DNA of 64,000 nucleotides from Serripes groenlandicus (GCA_031761405.1 JASEVX010000007.1:61205062-61269061); one strand, 5' to 3'; numbered from the stretch's first letter, positions 21,263 through 31,979 are shown. The notes: a model not told the origin generated them from the sequence alone. Numbers and translations are program-made.

Positions 21263-21505
21263 GAGCCGTCCCGCGAGAAAACCAACAGTATGGACCCAGA
21301 TCAGCCTGCAGTCCGCGCAGACTGATCCGGGCCGACATATTCCGTCTCAGGGGGATAGAGGTATAGAGCAATGATTCTTGAAACAGAAAATCAACAGGAA
21401 ACGAAAAGTGTCTATCCGGGTTTGCCTGCGCGGCATGCTTAAGCTGATCCGGGTCGATGATTTACGCAGAGTCCACATTGATGGTTTTCTCGTGGAACGG
21501 CCTAT
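21263..21505 (-). mobile_element. Rep-A foldback element
   Basis: GAGCCGTCCCGCGAGAAAAC at the left and GGTTTTCTCGTGGAACGGCC at the right. The sequence just after the left end is shortened (GTATGGACCCAGATCAGC). Confidence 0.88.
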
Positions 21506-21628
21506 ACATGGTTACTAGGCCGTAGCATTAAACATACTATAAAGATATCACCTTATTATCAATAGTGAAATCTAAGCTACTGGAACCATTTCTCACGGCC
21601 AAAACAATTCATCTAATAATTCAATTTT

Positions 21629-21861
21629 TTAACCCCTTATCCCTCACACAACAAATCTGCAGCAGACTACTTTGAAAGCATACCCGAACAAAATTGGAAA
21701 CTCCCTTTAAATGAAAGAACAATATTTCAACAGAGTTGAAAACATGGTGACAAAAGAAGAAATTGCTCTTTTTTTTAGTAATTTCTTCTTTTGTCGCCAT
21801 GTTTTAAAAAAGGCGTCTTTTGCAGAGGCGTCAGAAAGCGTCTAAATGAGGGAAAGGGTTG
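21629..21861 (+). mobile_element. Rep-B element
   Basis: TTAACCCCTTATCCCTCACA to GAGGGAAAGGGTTGA; the right TTAA has become TTGA. The hairpin tip is degraded (GCTCTTTTTTTTAGT). Arms GGTGACAAAAGAAG and CTTCTTTTGTCGCC pair. A GAGGTTGGACTGT phrase like the family I end follows. Confidence 0.85.
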
Positions 21862-21965
21862 ACGTTCGAGGTTGGACTGTTAGAGGTTAACGAACGGCCC
21901 AGAACATTGATTTCTTTTTTAAATATTTAACACTAATTGAAGAAGACCTTGATCATTCATTCTTA

Positions 21966-22070
21966 ATTAACGCTTTCCTTCATACTGACGCTTTCTAAAG
22001 ACTCTGCAAAAGAACACTATTGTAAAAAGGCTCAGAAAATCGAAAAACACTGTTCAATATTTAACCTTAA
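21966..22070 (-). mobile_element. Rep-B left-end remnant
   Basis: TTAACGCTTTCCTTCATACT followed by GACGCTTTCTAAAGACTCTG. Its upstream flank GACCTTGATCATTCATT is repeated before the next rep-B, so the two arose by a duplication of about 135 bp. Confidence 0.5.
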
Positions 22071-22101
22071 TTTAAAGGAGACCTTGATCATTCATTATTA
22101 A

Positions 22102-22285
22102 TTAACCCTTTTCTTCAGAAGAAGCCATTGAAAGCATTCTGGCAATAGGAGAAATTGCTCATGATGAGCAATTTCTCCTTTTGCCACAATCATTAACAAC
22201 TTTATTCCACAATACAACTTTCATTTAAAGAGATTTTTTTCAAAATCGTCTCCCACATATTTGTCGTATGTGGGAAAGGGGTTAA
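22102..22285 (-). mobile_element. Rep-B element, shortened
   Basis: TTAACCCTTTTCTTCAGAAG to GTGGGAAAGGGGTTAA. An intact GCTCATGATGAGC hairpin with TTCTCC/GGAGAA arms. The outer left arm (GCAGCAGACG) is deleted. Confidence 0.82.
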
Positions 22286-23547
22286 TGGACCTGAGATACG
22301 AAAGAATGTTGATCTTATCTATAATAAAATCTATGTAAACATTAAATTCTGAAGGTATTTTGTTGATTAATCAGCGTGTAACCTTCCCACGTGAAGAGAT
22401 GCATGTTGGGACTATTTTTAGAAAACAGTGTAGTCAAAATAAATATTAAAACGATGAGTAATTTCTCATTTTCTTTGCGACAAGTTTGATCAATTCTACT
22501 TGTGGCATGATAACAGTTCAAACACAGGTGCTGGTTTCAAGAAAGACTTTTCATAACATATATACAATATTACGTTACGCCTGCAAGTCCTAAACCGTAG
22601 TTCTTGAGCCTAGCAGTCAAAAGTCGCCATACTGAAGAAATATAGACCTCCTTGCATGTTATGCAACGGTATACGTGCATATTTGTGGGAAATTTTACAA
22701 GATGCTTCCTAGTGTTATTACCACGGCACAGAAAAAACAGTCTTTTATTTCACATACTCAAAAATGATACTTTCAGTTTCATATTAAGATATGTTCGGTA
22801 CTTTCGTCAATATATCATCAAACTCTTATAAAATGTGTGGTATCATGGGGGGGAAAGTGATCGATTGATCTTTAATGTTGTTTTCAGCAGAATGTCAATC
22901 GTAACACGGCTGCTAGTTGATGCAATTGCAAGTTCAGGCTTCCTCGGATCATTTATAATACACAAATGAGATTCCCCAAAACTAAACAGACTGTGTGTGC
23001 CCACCGTTGGTGTGCTGTTATATATTTATTCGTCATGTCCGTTGGTGGATTCCAAATGTTTTTTCGTAAATTCTGGGTTAAAATATAATTCATTTGTTAT
23101 CGCAACCGAATTAGTATAGCTTCTTTTCCATTTAATAACTCGTGCTTTTTCTTCGAACAAATAAGCAAATAACGTTTCACTTTGCTGTTCAAAATTTCTG
23201 AAATATTTTATTTGTATTCTGTCCTACCCGTTATATAAGTGATTGAGTAACATCGAGTTATTTCCCTTTGACTATGTATAATCACATACTGAGTGATCAC
23301 TTAACTGTCATATTCATTATATTACCACTCTTTCATTTGTCAATATTCATCACTGTTTTGAAATATCTATTCTTATTATAATCTTAATTTCAAAGAGAGG
23401 CATTGTGTTCTAATTTGAATTGTTCTTTAACTCAGCAATTTCACCATCTAATTTGAATGTTCTGCTATACGCCTTTGAGTTATTTTAGACATGAAATAAA
23501 TTTGATATACATTTGCGCAATGAACAATTACTCCCTTTATCACAGTG
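22286..23547. other. No gene seen; unassigned 1.25 kb
   Basis: AT-rich, no repeat family recognised, no frame of note. One of the longer repeat-free intervals of the window. Confidence 0.5.
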
Positions 23548-23640
23548 TATTAAACTCTTTCCAATGTATACACTTTCAGTCATAGAGAAAATATACATGT
23601 TGTGACGAAGTGATCACAGTCTGCTGCAAATGTATTTTGT
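23548..23640 (-). mobile_element. Rep-B remnant
   Basis: TTAAACTCTTTCCAATGTAT and CAGTCTGCTGCAAATGT suggest two ends with the hairpin deleted. Confidence 0.35.
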
Positions 23641-23712
23641 GTTTTGGAATGGCTTCAAACCAAACAAAAGCTGCTTCGCATTTTATGTACTATTTTATAA
23701 AACGACACAATT

Positions 23713-23954
23713 GAGCCGTCCCGCGAGAAAACCAACATTGTTGACTCTGCGTAAAGGATCGACCCGGATCGGTCTAAGCATGCCGTGTAGGCTAACCCGG
23801 ACAGACACTTTTCGCCTCCTGTGGATTTTCTGTTTCAGGAATCATTGCTCTATACCTCTATCCGCCTAAGACGGAATGTGTCGGCCCGGATTGCTGATCT
23901 GGGTCGATACATTACGCAGATGCCATTATGTTGGTTTCTCGCGGGACAGCTCAT
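23713..23954 (+). mobile_element. Rep-A foldback element
   Basis: Ends GAGCCGTCCCGCGAGAAAAC and TTTCTCGCGGGACAGCTC. Short deletion of the second GATCAGTCTGCGCGG block (CGGCCCGGATTGCTGATCTG). Confidence 0.9.
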
Positions 23955-24534
23955 ATGTGTATCTGCGTGTGGCAAAGGGTTCAAACTTAAACTGCGTTCC
24001 ATATTTTGAACAACTTTATTTCAAAATAAAAGCATGGGCCAATCCCGAAACAAACTAACTTAGAATGTTACGACGATACCATGCAAGTCTAATTGCGTGA
24101 TCCACGATTAGCTACACATAGCCGTCGCAACAGTGAGCATTGATCTGGGCCTTCACATTTTTGCAGAGGCCAGTGAGTTTGAAAAATAGACACATGCACT
24201 TAGAATGGGTGTAAGTAACGGATGCACTTTATGTAACATCACCCGGATGCGACCTTTTAACCTATATCCACCACCTACGCAAGTTTTTGTTTGAACAGAA
24301 ACAGGATGTTTCGGTGATAATATGATCATATTTAAAAAGATTTAAATTGTATTGAAGGAAGTCTTCTTTATTTGCAAATAGAAAGTTAGTAAATATATAC
24401 ACATGCGATGGGATTTCGTAACGCCTATCCTATGGTACAGCGGTGTGGAACAAGGAATATTTCGTCCGAAGTATTTATTCCTGTTATTCTGCATAGATTG
24501 GCTTTCTTGCAATTTCAACAGACAACTTCATTTT
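23955..24534. other. No gene seen
   Basis: Overlapping 60-70 codon frames at 24403-24615 share no features with known families and run into the next rep-B. Confidence 0.45.
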
Positions 24535-24607
24535 ATAACCCCTGTTATATACTTACACAACACATCTGCATATCAGCAGACGACTTTGAAAACATCTGAG
24601 CTAATGT

Positions 24608-24651
<44 letters not shown>

Positions 24652-24922
24652 GGTTTAGCGCCGTTTCTAACAATTTCTCAATTATATCACGGCGGCCAGT
24701 TCACCTACTCATTCATTTCCTGGTTTTCTCACACCAGTACTCCACGAGCTAATGTATTGAGAACCTGTATAAATTGATGTCAAAATTACTGAATAGATTT
24801 TAAAAAAATGTGATAAAAGGAGAAATTGCTCGTTTTGAGCAATTTCTCCCTTTGCCATAATGTTTTCAAAAGTCGTCTGCTACAGATACGTCATAACGCG
24901 CTTGCAAGTGGGAAATGGCTAA
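24535..24922 (+). mobile_element. Rep-B copy interrupted by a SINE
   Basis: Left piece TAACCCCTGTTATATACTTA ... GCAGACGACTTTGAAAAC; right piece AAAAGGAGAAATTGCTCG ... GTGGGAAATGGCTAA, with the GCTCGTTTTGAGC hairpin. The interruption carries a 12 bp target duplication (see the nested SINE). Confidence 0.85.
24610..24745 (-). mobile_element. SINE-D, 5'-truncated, nested in rep-B
   Basis: Inverted (GATT)n tail, TTTAGCGCCGTTTCTAAC, ATCACGGCGGCCAGTTCACC, ending at CCAGTACTCCAC. Flanked by perfect 12 bp repeats GAGCTAATGTAT at 24598-24609 and 24746-24757. This is the signature of target-primed reverse transcription with an incomplete 5' end. Confidence 0.92.
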
Positions 24923-25033
24923 TTTAGAAACAAGAGTCATTGCGAAAGATGCATGCAGATACACTTCCAAGTCAAAAGATAATAATGTTGGGGCTCAGAA
25001 AATATAAACGCTCTACATCAACACTACATGGTT

Positions 25034-25252
25034 TTAAACCTTTGTCTCGCAAACAGACGCTTTCTGACGACTCTGCTGCAGACGAATTTTTATAACATTG
25101 TAACAAAAGGAGAAATCGCAATGTTTCCTTTTTGATCTACTGTTTTCAACTTGATTTAGTAGGTGTTCTTTGGTTTTTAGAAAGTTTCCGTCTATTTAAA
25201 GAAATGTTTTAAAAGTCGTTGTTTTTTTTGTTGCATGAGAGAAAACGTTAAA
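25034..25252 (-). mobile_element. Rep-B element, hairpin degraded
   Basis: TTAAACCTTTGTCTCGCAAA to GAGAGAAAACGTTAA. The outer arm GACGACTCTGCTGCAGACG is intact. The tip is shortened (GAAATCGCAATGTTTCC). Confidence 0.75.
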
Positions 25253-25256
25253 CAGG

Positions 25257-25354
25257 AGCTAACTGACACAAGCTAACTGACACAAGCTTTCTGACACATG
25301 CTAACTGACACAAGCTTACTGACACATGCTAACTGACACAAGCTAACTGACACA
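25257..25354. repeat. 14 bp tandem repeat, seven units
   Basis: Unit AGCTAACTGACACA with TGCTAA and AGCTTACT variants. It sits exactly between two rep-B copies. Confidence 0.9.
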
Positions 25355-25390
25355 TGCGATTGTGGGAATTAAAGACATTAAGCGTCACTA

Positions 25391-25619
25391 TAACCCTTTC
25401 CCACCTGCCGACGCATTTTGACGCAATGGCAGCAGACGACTTTTGAAAACATTGTGGCCAAAGGTGAAATTGCTCATGATGAGCAATTTCTCCTTTGGCC
25501 ACAATGTTTTCAACTTTATTTAACAGTTAAGCTATCTTTCATGGAGATTTTTCAGGTTTTGTGTCACTATGTTTTGAAAGTCGTCTGCTGCAGAATTGTC
25601 GTATGCGGGAAAGGGTTAA
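25391..25619 (-). mobile_element. Rep-B element, full length
   Basis: TAACCCTTTCCCACCTGCCG to CGGGAAAGGGTTAA. Long perfect pairing through AACATTGTGGCCAAAGG / CCTTTGGCCACAATGTT. Here the GGCC variant appears on both arms. Tip GCTCATGATGAGC. Confidence 0.92.
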
Positions 25620-27495
25620 GGAATGAACATGACGCTTAATTTACTTCCATTCCCACAATGCCTTGCAAACGAACTATGTCAAATACACTTTTAAATACAA
25701 TGTATGATACTAGCTAATAAGAGAAAAAATAACATTTCAGACAATCGCTTATCTCATAACACGCGTAAGTTATGATCGTTACAAACATATTTGCGCTTGT
25801 TTCGAATGGGGGCGACAATACGTAGGCCGAATTAATAAAGCGTTTCATTCCTTATATGGATAAAGCGTTATATTTGCAAATAAAGGCGGGAAGTATTCAT
25901 TTCCCGAAATCACAAAAAGCTGAAATAACGCAATTGTCTCCAGTCAGTTATATCGAACTTTATTCGCATGGTAACTGTACAAACACAATGTTCCCATAGC
26001 CTAATTAACCCTTTTTCCACGATCATTTTCATTATTGACCCTTTTATTCGGTTTTATGATCCAAGAAACATTAGCACGCATTATACGATTACAAATCAGG
26101 AAAACGTATTAAATAAATGTTATACAAACAGTGAAGACCAAGACAACTCTTTTTCAGAATGTGCATTCTGATCTTGTTATGCACTGTTTTTGTCTGGGTT
26201 TAAACGGTTTGACGTACAGAGGGGCAATGATCGGAGGGGCCCGCGAGATTTGTGGAGGAGATATGTGTCAGACAATATAACTGGTAATTCATTCAGTGTG
26301 GGAGACGATTTGGAATTTTCATTATATTCAATTGAAAACAATCAAATATCTATATCGATTACTCCAATTATCAATATGTAAACAATACGTTGAGGGGACG
26401 CGTTATTCGCAGACCGATAGAGATCTGGGGTAGGGACCTAGATACTCGGCCATTGTTACGAATGGTGTTAAGTTTCATATATAAGGCGGTGTTATCTTAC
26501 AATCTTCTCGCGATAAAATATTCTATCAAATTCTTCCTTTTCACGGTATACAATTGGAAACATTTTAATGAATGTAAAAATTATCGCAAATTGCTCAATT
26601 AGAAAAAATACTAATGAGAGAATTAGGGCGCTATTTGCGCCTTAACACGGTGTCGCAAATATGCTCCGCCAGGCGAAAATGAGGCGTATGTCACATGCGA
26701 ACAGTGGAGACACAGGCTAGTCTTTGCAAACGCACAATCTCGCCTGAAACCTCGCGTCCCGATTAAATGAAGGTGAAATATATAAATTCTGGCGTTAAAA
26801 AGTAGCATCGCATATTTATTGAGTATAAATACACAAATGTATGTAATTTCTCACCGGAGATTCATTTAACACATGACAAGGTCAAAATTGATTGGAAACA
26901 ATAGTCGTGTTGAAAAGTAAGAAATCTAATAGGCAAATGACTTGGCAATTTTTATAAAAAACTTTGCAGGGTGTTAGGTTAAATGAGTTATGAAAAGTAA
27001 AAATATCATTTTTATAAATGTTTGCATTGTGTTGTTTGTTTCGCTCGTGTGATTTTATATAATTAGCTACTATTTATAAATGCCTTTCTTTCTTACGTTT
27101 CCCGCCAGTTGCAATGTTATTGTTTGTATTTTGATACGGGTTTGTGGTTGAAATCTTTTGTTTTTTTGTTGTGTACTTACAATTTACCCCTTTATGTATT
27201 ACATTTTTCAAATTCTACGTCCGCTTTTGTAGTAATTTGCTGTTCGATATTTCAACTGGCAATATGAAGGCGATATTTGCTAATCCTTATTTAAACGAAA
27301 CCTAGGAAACGGAATATTTAATGATATACTTGGTTAATGTATCTAATCATGTTATATAGGCTATGCTAATTGATTAAGTTTCAAGTTTCAAGTTGTATAC
27401 AAATTTCACCAGAAGGTCATTGACCAATGTGGTAAGTAAAGCATACAACAGTGAAACATACACAATAATACAACAAAACATTCGTATATACATAT
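25620..27495. other. No gene seen; unassigned 1.9 kb
   Basis: The longest interval without a recognised repeat. Frames of 60-70 codons at 26190-26381 and 26390-26602 are unrecognised. A CpG-richer patch at about 26625-26770 stands out from the AT-rich surroundings. No promoter or exon structure could be supported. Confidence 0.5.
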
Positions 27496-27685
27496 GAGTC
27501 ATCCCGCGTTAAAACCAACCATTTGGACTTTGCGTAAAGTATCGACCCGGATCAGCATAAGCATGCTGTGCAGGCTAACGAGGATAGACACTGTTCGCCT
27601 CCTTTGGGTTTTCTGTTTCAGGAATCATTACTCTATACCTTCATCCCCCTGAGACGGAATGTGTCGGACCGGATCAGATCATGTT
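27496..27685 (+). mobile_element. Rep-A element, right part missing
   Basis: GAGTCATCCCGCGTTAAAAC through GAGACGGAATGTGTCGGACC, then similarity stops at GGATCAGATCATG. The right inverted end is absent. Confidence 0.82.
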
Positions 27686-27804
27686 CTCGGTAAAACTATG
27701 TAAATGGATCGCCAGGAATCCACGCACACTCAGCCCTGCGTACAGTATAATTCAATGGTAATTCAATCTGCGTCTAAGCTAATAATATAGGTCAAGTCAC
27801 ACGA

Positions 27805-27891
27805 ACATCCGCGACGAGCGACGATCCAGATCAGACTGCGCCTCACAGTAGTCTGGTCTGGATCGTCGCTGTTCGGTATCTCGTCGGATGT
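27805..27891. repeat. Hairpin element P
   Basis: An 87 bp imperfect palindrome. CGACGATCCAGATCAGACT pairs with AGTCTGGTCTGGATCGTCG with one mismatch, and the outer ACATCCGCGACGAG partly pairs with CTCGTCGGATGT across a small bulge. Only one copy in the window. Confidence 0.75.
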
Positions 27892-28007
27892 AATCTTTTA
27901 TTCTGACAAATGATCGTTAATCAACACCATCTGATCGATTCTGCAGATTGATTGAATACGTTGACGTCCGGTAACCGATTAAGCTATTTCGATTATATAT
28001 ATTCAAT

Positions 28008-28652
28008 TACCAACTGAGCTATCTCGGCTCAGTGCCATCCATATACCAACTGACCTTTCTCGGCTCAGTGCCATCCATATACCAACTGAGCTTTCTCGGC
28101 TCAGTGCCATCCATATACCAACTGAGCTTTCTCGGCTCAGTGCCATCCATATTCCAACTGAGCTATCTCGACTCAGTGCCATCCATATACCAACAGAGCT
28201 ATCTCGGCTCAGTGCCATCCATATACAACAAAGCTATATCGACTCGATCTCGACTCGGTGCCATCCATATACCAACTGAGCTATCTCGGCTCAGTGCCAT
28301 CCATATACCAGCAAAGCTATCTCGACTCAGTGCCATCCATATACCAACTGAGCTATCTCGGCTCAGTGCCATCCATATACCAGCAAAGCTATCTCGACTC
28401 AGTGCCATCCATATACCAGCAAAGCTATCTCGGCTCAGTGCCATCCATATACCAGCAAAGCTATCTCGGCTCAGTGCCATCCATATACCAGCAAAGCTAT
28501 ATCGACTCAGTGCCATCCATATACCAGCAAAGCTATCTCGACTTGATCTCGACTCGGTGCCATCCAGTAACAGACCGAGCTATCTCGATTCGGTGCCATC
28601 CATAAACCAACTGAGCTACCTCGGATATTTGCTATCCAGATACAAACTGAGC
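28008..28652 (-). repeat. 36 bp tandem array with pol III A-box motif
   Basis: GTGCCATCC recurs mostly at 36 bp intervals, about 17 units, with two 46-47 bp units. On the minus strand many units read GATAGCTCAGTTGGTATATG, matching the A-box consensus. Others have AGCAAAGCT and break it. Because 36 is a multiple of three, frames of 71-221 codons stay open on both strands. Not a gene. Confidence 0.92.
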
Positions 28653-28884
28653 CATCAAGTTAATAGTTTTACCTGTAATCCTATTTTAAGAGTCTGATGT
28701 GAAGATATCACGAGAGAAATATCTCAATAATCATGAAAATTGAAAGTCTATATTTTGAATTAGATTAAGAATAGGATAACTTGGCTCATTATTCGAGAAC
28801 TATTTTAGACATATTATTTTTAAATTCGTCTGGTGCAGAGACGTCAAATTACTTCTGTATCAGTGAATGTGTCTCATCTCAGAT
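28653..28884. other. No gene; small rep-B trace
   Basis: TTCGTCTGGTGCAGAGACGTC at about 28825 recalls a rep-B arm. Otherwise unassigned. Confidence 0.35.
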
Positions 28885-29123
28885 TATTCCTTTCTCCCAT
28901 ATAGACGCTTTCTGACGCCTCTGTAGCAGACAGCTTTTTGAAAACATGGTGACAAAAGAAGAAATTTATCAAATCGAGCAATTTCTCCTTTTGTCACAAT
29001 GTTTTCCACTTTTAGTTTTTTAATTGGTTATCCATTCAAATAAAGAGATTTTTCCATTTTTTGACAAAATATATTCAAAGTCGTCTGCTACAGATTCGTG
29101 GTATATATAAGGGAAAGGGTTAT
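28885..29123 (-). mobile_element. Rep-B element, full length
   Basis: Left end TTATTCCTTTCTCCCATATA with TTAA changed; right end AAGGGAAAGGGTTA. The hairpin left arm is damaged (TTTATCAAATCGAGC). Confidence 0.83.
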
Positions 29124-29405
29124 TCAATGGATACGTCTGTTCCCAGACAGACAGGTATGTGTGACATTCACTATCCACCCTTTACAAACATACAATAGTG
29201 TTGGTTTGAAGGACCTGTTCGTACAGAACTCCTCCATCCCACACTATGACATAACGTATGATTTAAATGTAAGCCAATGAATGTTTTAAAAGACACAATC
29301 AATAAATGATCGAATTACGTTTCAATGTTTTTCTTTTATGGCGATAAAACAGCATTGTCGATTTATAAAGTCACGTAGGAAGAAACTGGAAACATGTTCT
29401 ATACA
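29124..29405. other. No gene seen
   Basis: A 60-codon frame spans the rep-B junction (29098-29280). No recognised features. Confidence 0.4.
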
Positions 29406-29668
29406 TGAGCCGTCCCGCGAGAAAACCAACATTGTGGACTCTGCGTAAAGTATCGACCCGGATCCGCCTAAGCATGCCGTGTAGGCTAACCCGGACAGAC
29501 TATTTCCGCATCCTGTGGATTTTCTGTTTCAAGAATCATTACTCTATACCTTTATCCCCCTGAGACGGAATGTGTCGGCCCGGATCAGTCTGCGCTGACT
29601 GCGCAGGCTGATCTGGTCGATACATTACGCAGGGGCAATAATGTTGGTTTTCTCGCGGCACGGCTCAT
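29406..29668 (+). mobile_element. Rep-A foldback element, good reference copy
   Basis: GAGCCGTCCCGCGAGAAAAC to TTCTCGCGGCACGGCTC, 263 bp, with both paired GATC blocks, the CAAGAATCATTACTCTATAC centre and CCCCCTGAGACGG. Flanked by CAT on the left and AT-rich sequence on the right. Confidence 0.93.
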
Positions 29669-30033
29669 ATTGACATATCTTTCCTTTTGTATTGGAGATT
29701 TATCTTCTAATTATCCATATTTTATGATTATGACGTCAATGGGAATTGTCTGCATATCATTCTGAATAGCATGAAAAGGTATACATAAAATATATTCCAC
29801 GGATATTGAAAAGGAGTCTAAAGCTTAATCTAATACGAAAAAAGTGAATAGATACTCAGGCGAGATTTTGGCATGCGCGTAATTTTTACGTTCCATATAT
29901 ATTTATTCTAACACCACATACAGATTCTGACAAAAACGCATCAAGTGTAGCCCCATTTACTTACAGCTGTAGTATGAACAGTTGTTGTTGTAACGACGGT
30001 TATGTAAATCGCCTTTATGCCATTGTATAATTA
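29669..30033. other. No gene seen
   Basis: AT-rich unassigned sequence. The minus-strand 170-codon frame (30031-30543) starts in the neighbouring SINE and runs through the pogo-like element, so it is not a gene. Confidence 0.45.
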
Positions 30034-30381
30034 CTGTGGACTCGCGATATCTCGAAGTCGACACTGACCCGTGACCCGTGACCCGTGACCCGTTAACGAA
30101 CTCGAGTTATCGACGGGTTCGGGTGGTCCCTCAAGGTATGCTAAATTAATACCCAAATATTTATGTTTCATTGTGAAATGGAAGCCAGTGAAAAACGAAA
30201 TATCAAGAATCCAGCGCAGCAGCAGTTCTGTTTGCTCGTCTGAGCAATCAGAACTGCTGCCACTGTGTTTTCGAAAAGCAGTCGATTCGAGATAAACGAT
30301 ATGTTTCGAGATAAACAATGTATTCGAGATAAAAAATGTATTCGAGATAAACGATGTACTCGAGTTATCGTGAGTCGACTG
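30034..30381. mobile_element. Pogo/Tigger-like non-autonomous element
   Basis: Flanked by TA on both sides (30032-30033, 30382-30383). The ends CTGTGGACTCGCGAT and ATCGTGAGTCGACTG are inverted with 12 of 15 positions matching. Internal features are four GTGACCC units near 30068, five CGAGATAAACGATGT-like units at 30289-30370, and a hairpin CAGCAGTTCTG / CAGAACTGCTG (30218-30262). The CAGT end with TCGAGATAAC-type repeats is typical of pogo-related elements. No transposase frame. Confidence 0.65.
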
Positions 30382-30435
30382 TACTACCTGTTGTTGATTT
30401 ATATAGTTATTGTTATCGTTATTCATTCTATAGAG

Positions 30436-30727
30436 AGCCGAGCCCCGGTAGCTCAGTCGGTAGCGACGCGGTCCAGGGGTTGTGAGTTCGAATCCCGGCT
30501 CGGCCAACTTTCTATCCGACGACGTCAATGCAACATGCGTCATTCGTCTTCCACCAATGGGCTAAGTCTATGTGGAAAAGCAGCCAGTTAATTGGGAAGA
30601 TTGTTGTGTGGAGTACTGGTGTGAGAGAAAACCAGGAAATGCATGAGTAGGTGAACTGGCCGCCGTGATATAACTGAGAAATTGTTAAAAACGGCGTTAA
30701 ACCCCAATCAATCAATCAATCAATCAA
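30436..30727 (+). mobile_element. SINE-D, full length with target duplication
   Basis: The head GCCGAGCCCCGGTAGCTCAG pairs with GGCTCGGC, although the anticodon-side segment is shortened (GACGCGGTCCAGG). Body and (CAAT)n tail are complete. Flanked by 13 bp repeats TCATTCTATAGAG at 30423-30435 and 30728-30740. Confidence 0.95.
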
Positions 30728-30931
30728 TCATTCTATAGAGGTTGTCTGTCAGGGGTAAGCATGTTTGGCATATTTTATTAAATCTGTCCGTTTTCAACAA
30801 ATTAGAATAGGTATAATTAAACTTTTTAAAAAAATGCCTACCAATTTGAACCCTTTCAAACGTTCAACGAATGTGCATCAGATGAATCGAGTTGAAAAAT
30901 TCTTCTTCTGTTGCAATGTATCATAGAATCT

Positions 30932-31505
30932 CTTGTAACTAGCTTATACGCAACGACCCTAAGCACGAGGTAAAAAACGTGAGTGCCCTTTAGTCGAACT
31001 ACTTTCGCGCCTTAATTAGCACTCGTGCTAACTGTCAGACCAATGCACAGCAGTATTCGATAACAAGCATTGCTTATATCTACAGAATGCATACGACTAT
31101 ATATATGTTGGCGGTCGAACTACTTTCTTGTAACTAACTTATACGCAACGACCCTAAGCACGAGGTAAATAACGTGTGTGCCCTTTGGTCGAACTACTTT
31201 CGCGCCTTAATTAGCACTCGTGCTAACTGTCAGATCAATGCACAGCAGTTTTCGATAACAATCATTGCTTATATCTACATAATGCATACTACTATATATA
31301 TATGTTGGCGGTCGAACTACTTTCTTGTAACTAACTTATACGCAACGACACTAAGCGCGAGGTAAATAACGTGTGTGCCCTTTGGTCGAACTACTTTCGC
31401 GCCTTAATTAGCACTCGTGCTAACTCTCAGACCAATGCACAGCAGTTTTCGATAACAATCATTGCTTATATCTACATAATGCATACTACTAAACATATGT
31501 TGGAG
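30932..31505. repeat. Tandem triplication, units of 195-197 bp
   Basis: CTTGTAACTAACTTATACGC recurs at 30932 (with one change), 31127 and 31324. Units are about 95 percent alike by eye. Each holds the stem TTAGCAC-TC-GTGCTAA and the phrase GGTCGAACTACTTTC twice. The similar short frames in units 2 and 3 are by-products. Confidence 0.92.
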
Positions 31506-31515
31506 TATTCACAGT

Positions 31516-31690
31516 TGAACCTTACCCCTCATACCGATGCGTATGGACGCCTCTGCAGCAGACAACTTTTTGAAAATATTGTGACAAAAGGAGAAATTGC
31601 TCATGATGAGCAATTTCCCCTTGTATCACAATGTTTTCAATTTTATATATGAAAAGTTTTCAATCGACTCATTTGACAAATATTTGTGAT
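31516..31690 (-). mobile_element. Rep-B element, right part diverged
   Basis: TGAACCTTACCCCTCATACC, GGACGCCTCTGCAGCAGAC, and an intact GCTCATGATGAGC hairpin. The far arm and right TTAA are not recognisable before 31690. Confidence 0.7.
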
Positions 31691-31979
31691 GATCGGTATT
31701 TGTTCGATTAAGTCTAGAGTGACATTTAAGATTTTACATTTTTCAAACGTATATTTTAATATTAGAAAGCGAGTACAGGCAAGCTTTTTTCCTTTTCAGA
31801 CAATAGCAACGTTTCGACCTATGAATGTACATATTGTATGTACAAACCTCTTGAGTATTGGACGCACACATATATATCTACCCTGTCATACATGTAAATG
31901 AAGCAGATACATATAGGGCAAAATATGTGAAATGCATAAAAGAATTTATCGTTATTGAAATGTTTTCAATACAATGTTA
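31691..31979. other. No gene seen
   Basis: Unassigned. A 71-codon frame here shows no family features. Confidence 0.35.

Noticed and set aside
28032..28697. 221-codon frame of PSIYQLSFLGSV-like repeats
   Set aside because: It is generated by the 36 bp tandem unit, with matching frames on the opposite strand. No start context or domain.
30031..30543. 170-codon minus-strand frame
   Set aside because: Spans the pogo-like element and the SINE-D head. Its start and composition derive from them.
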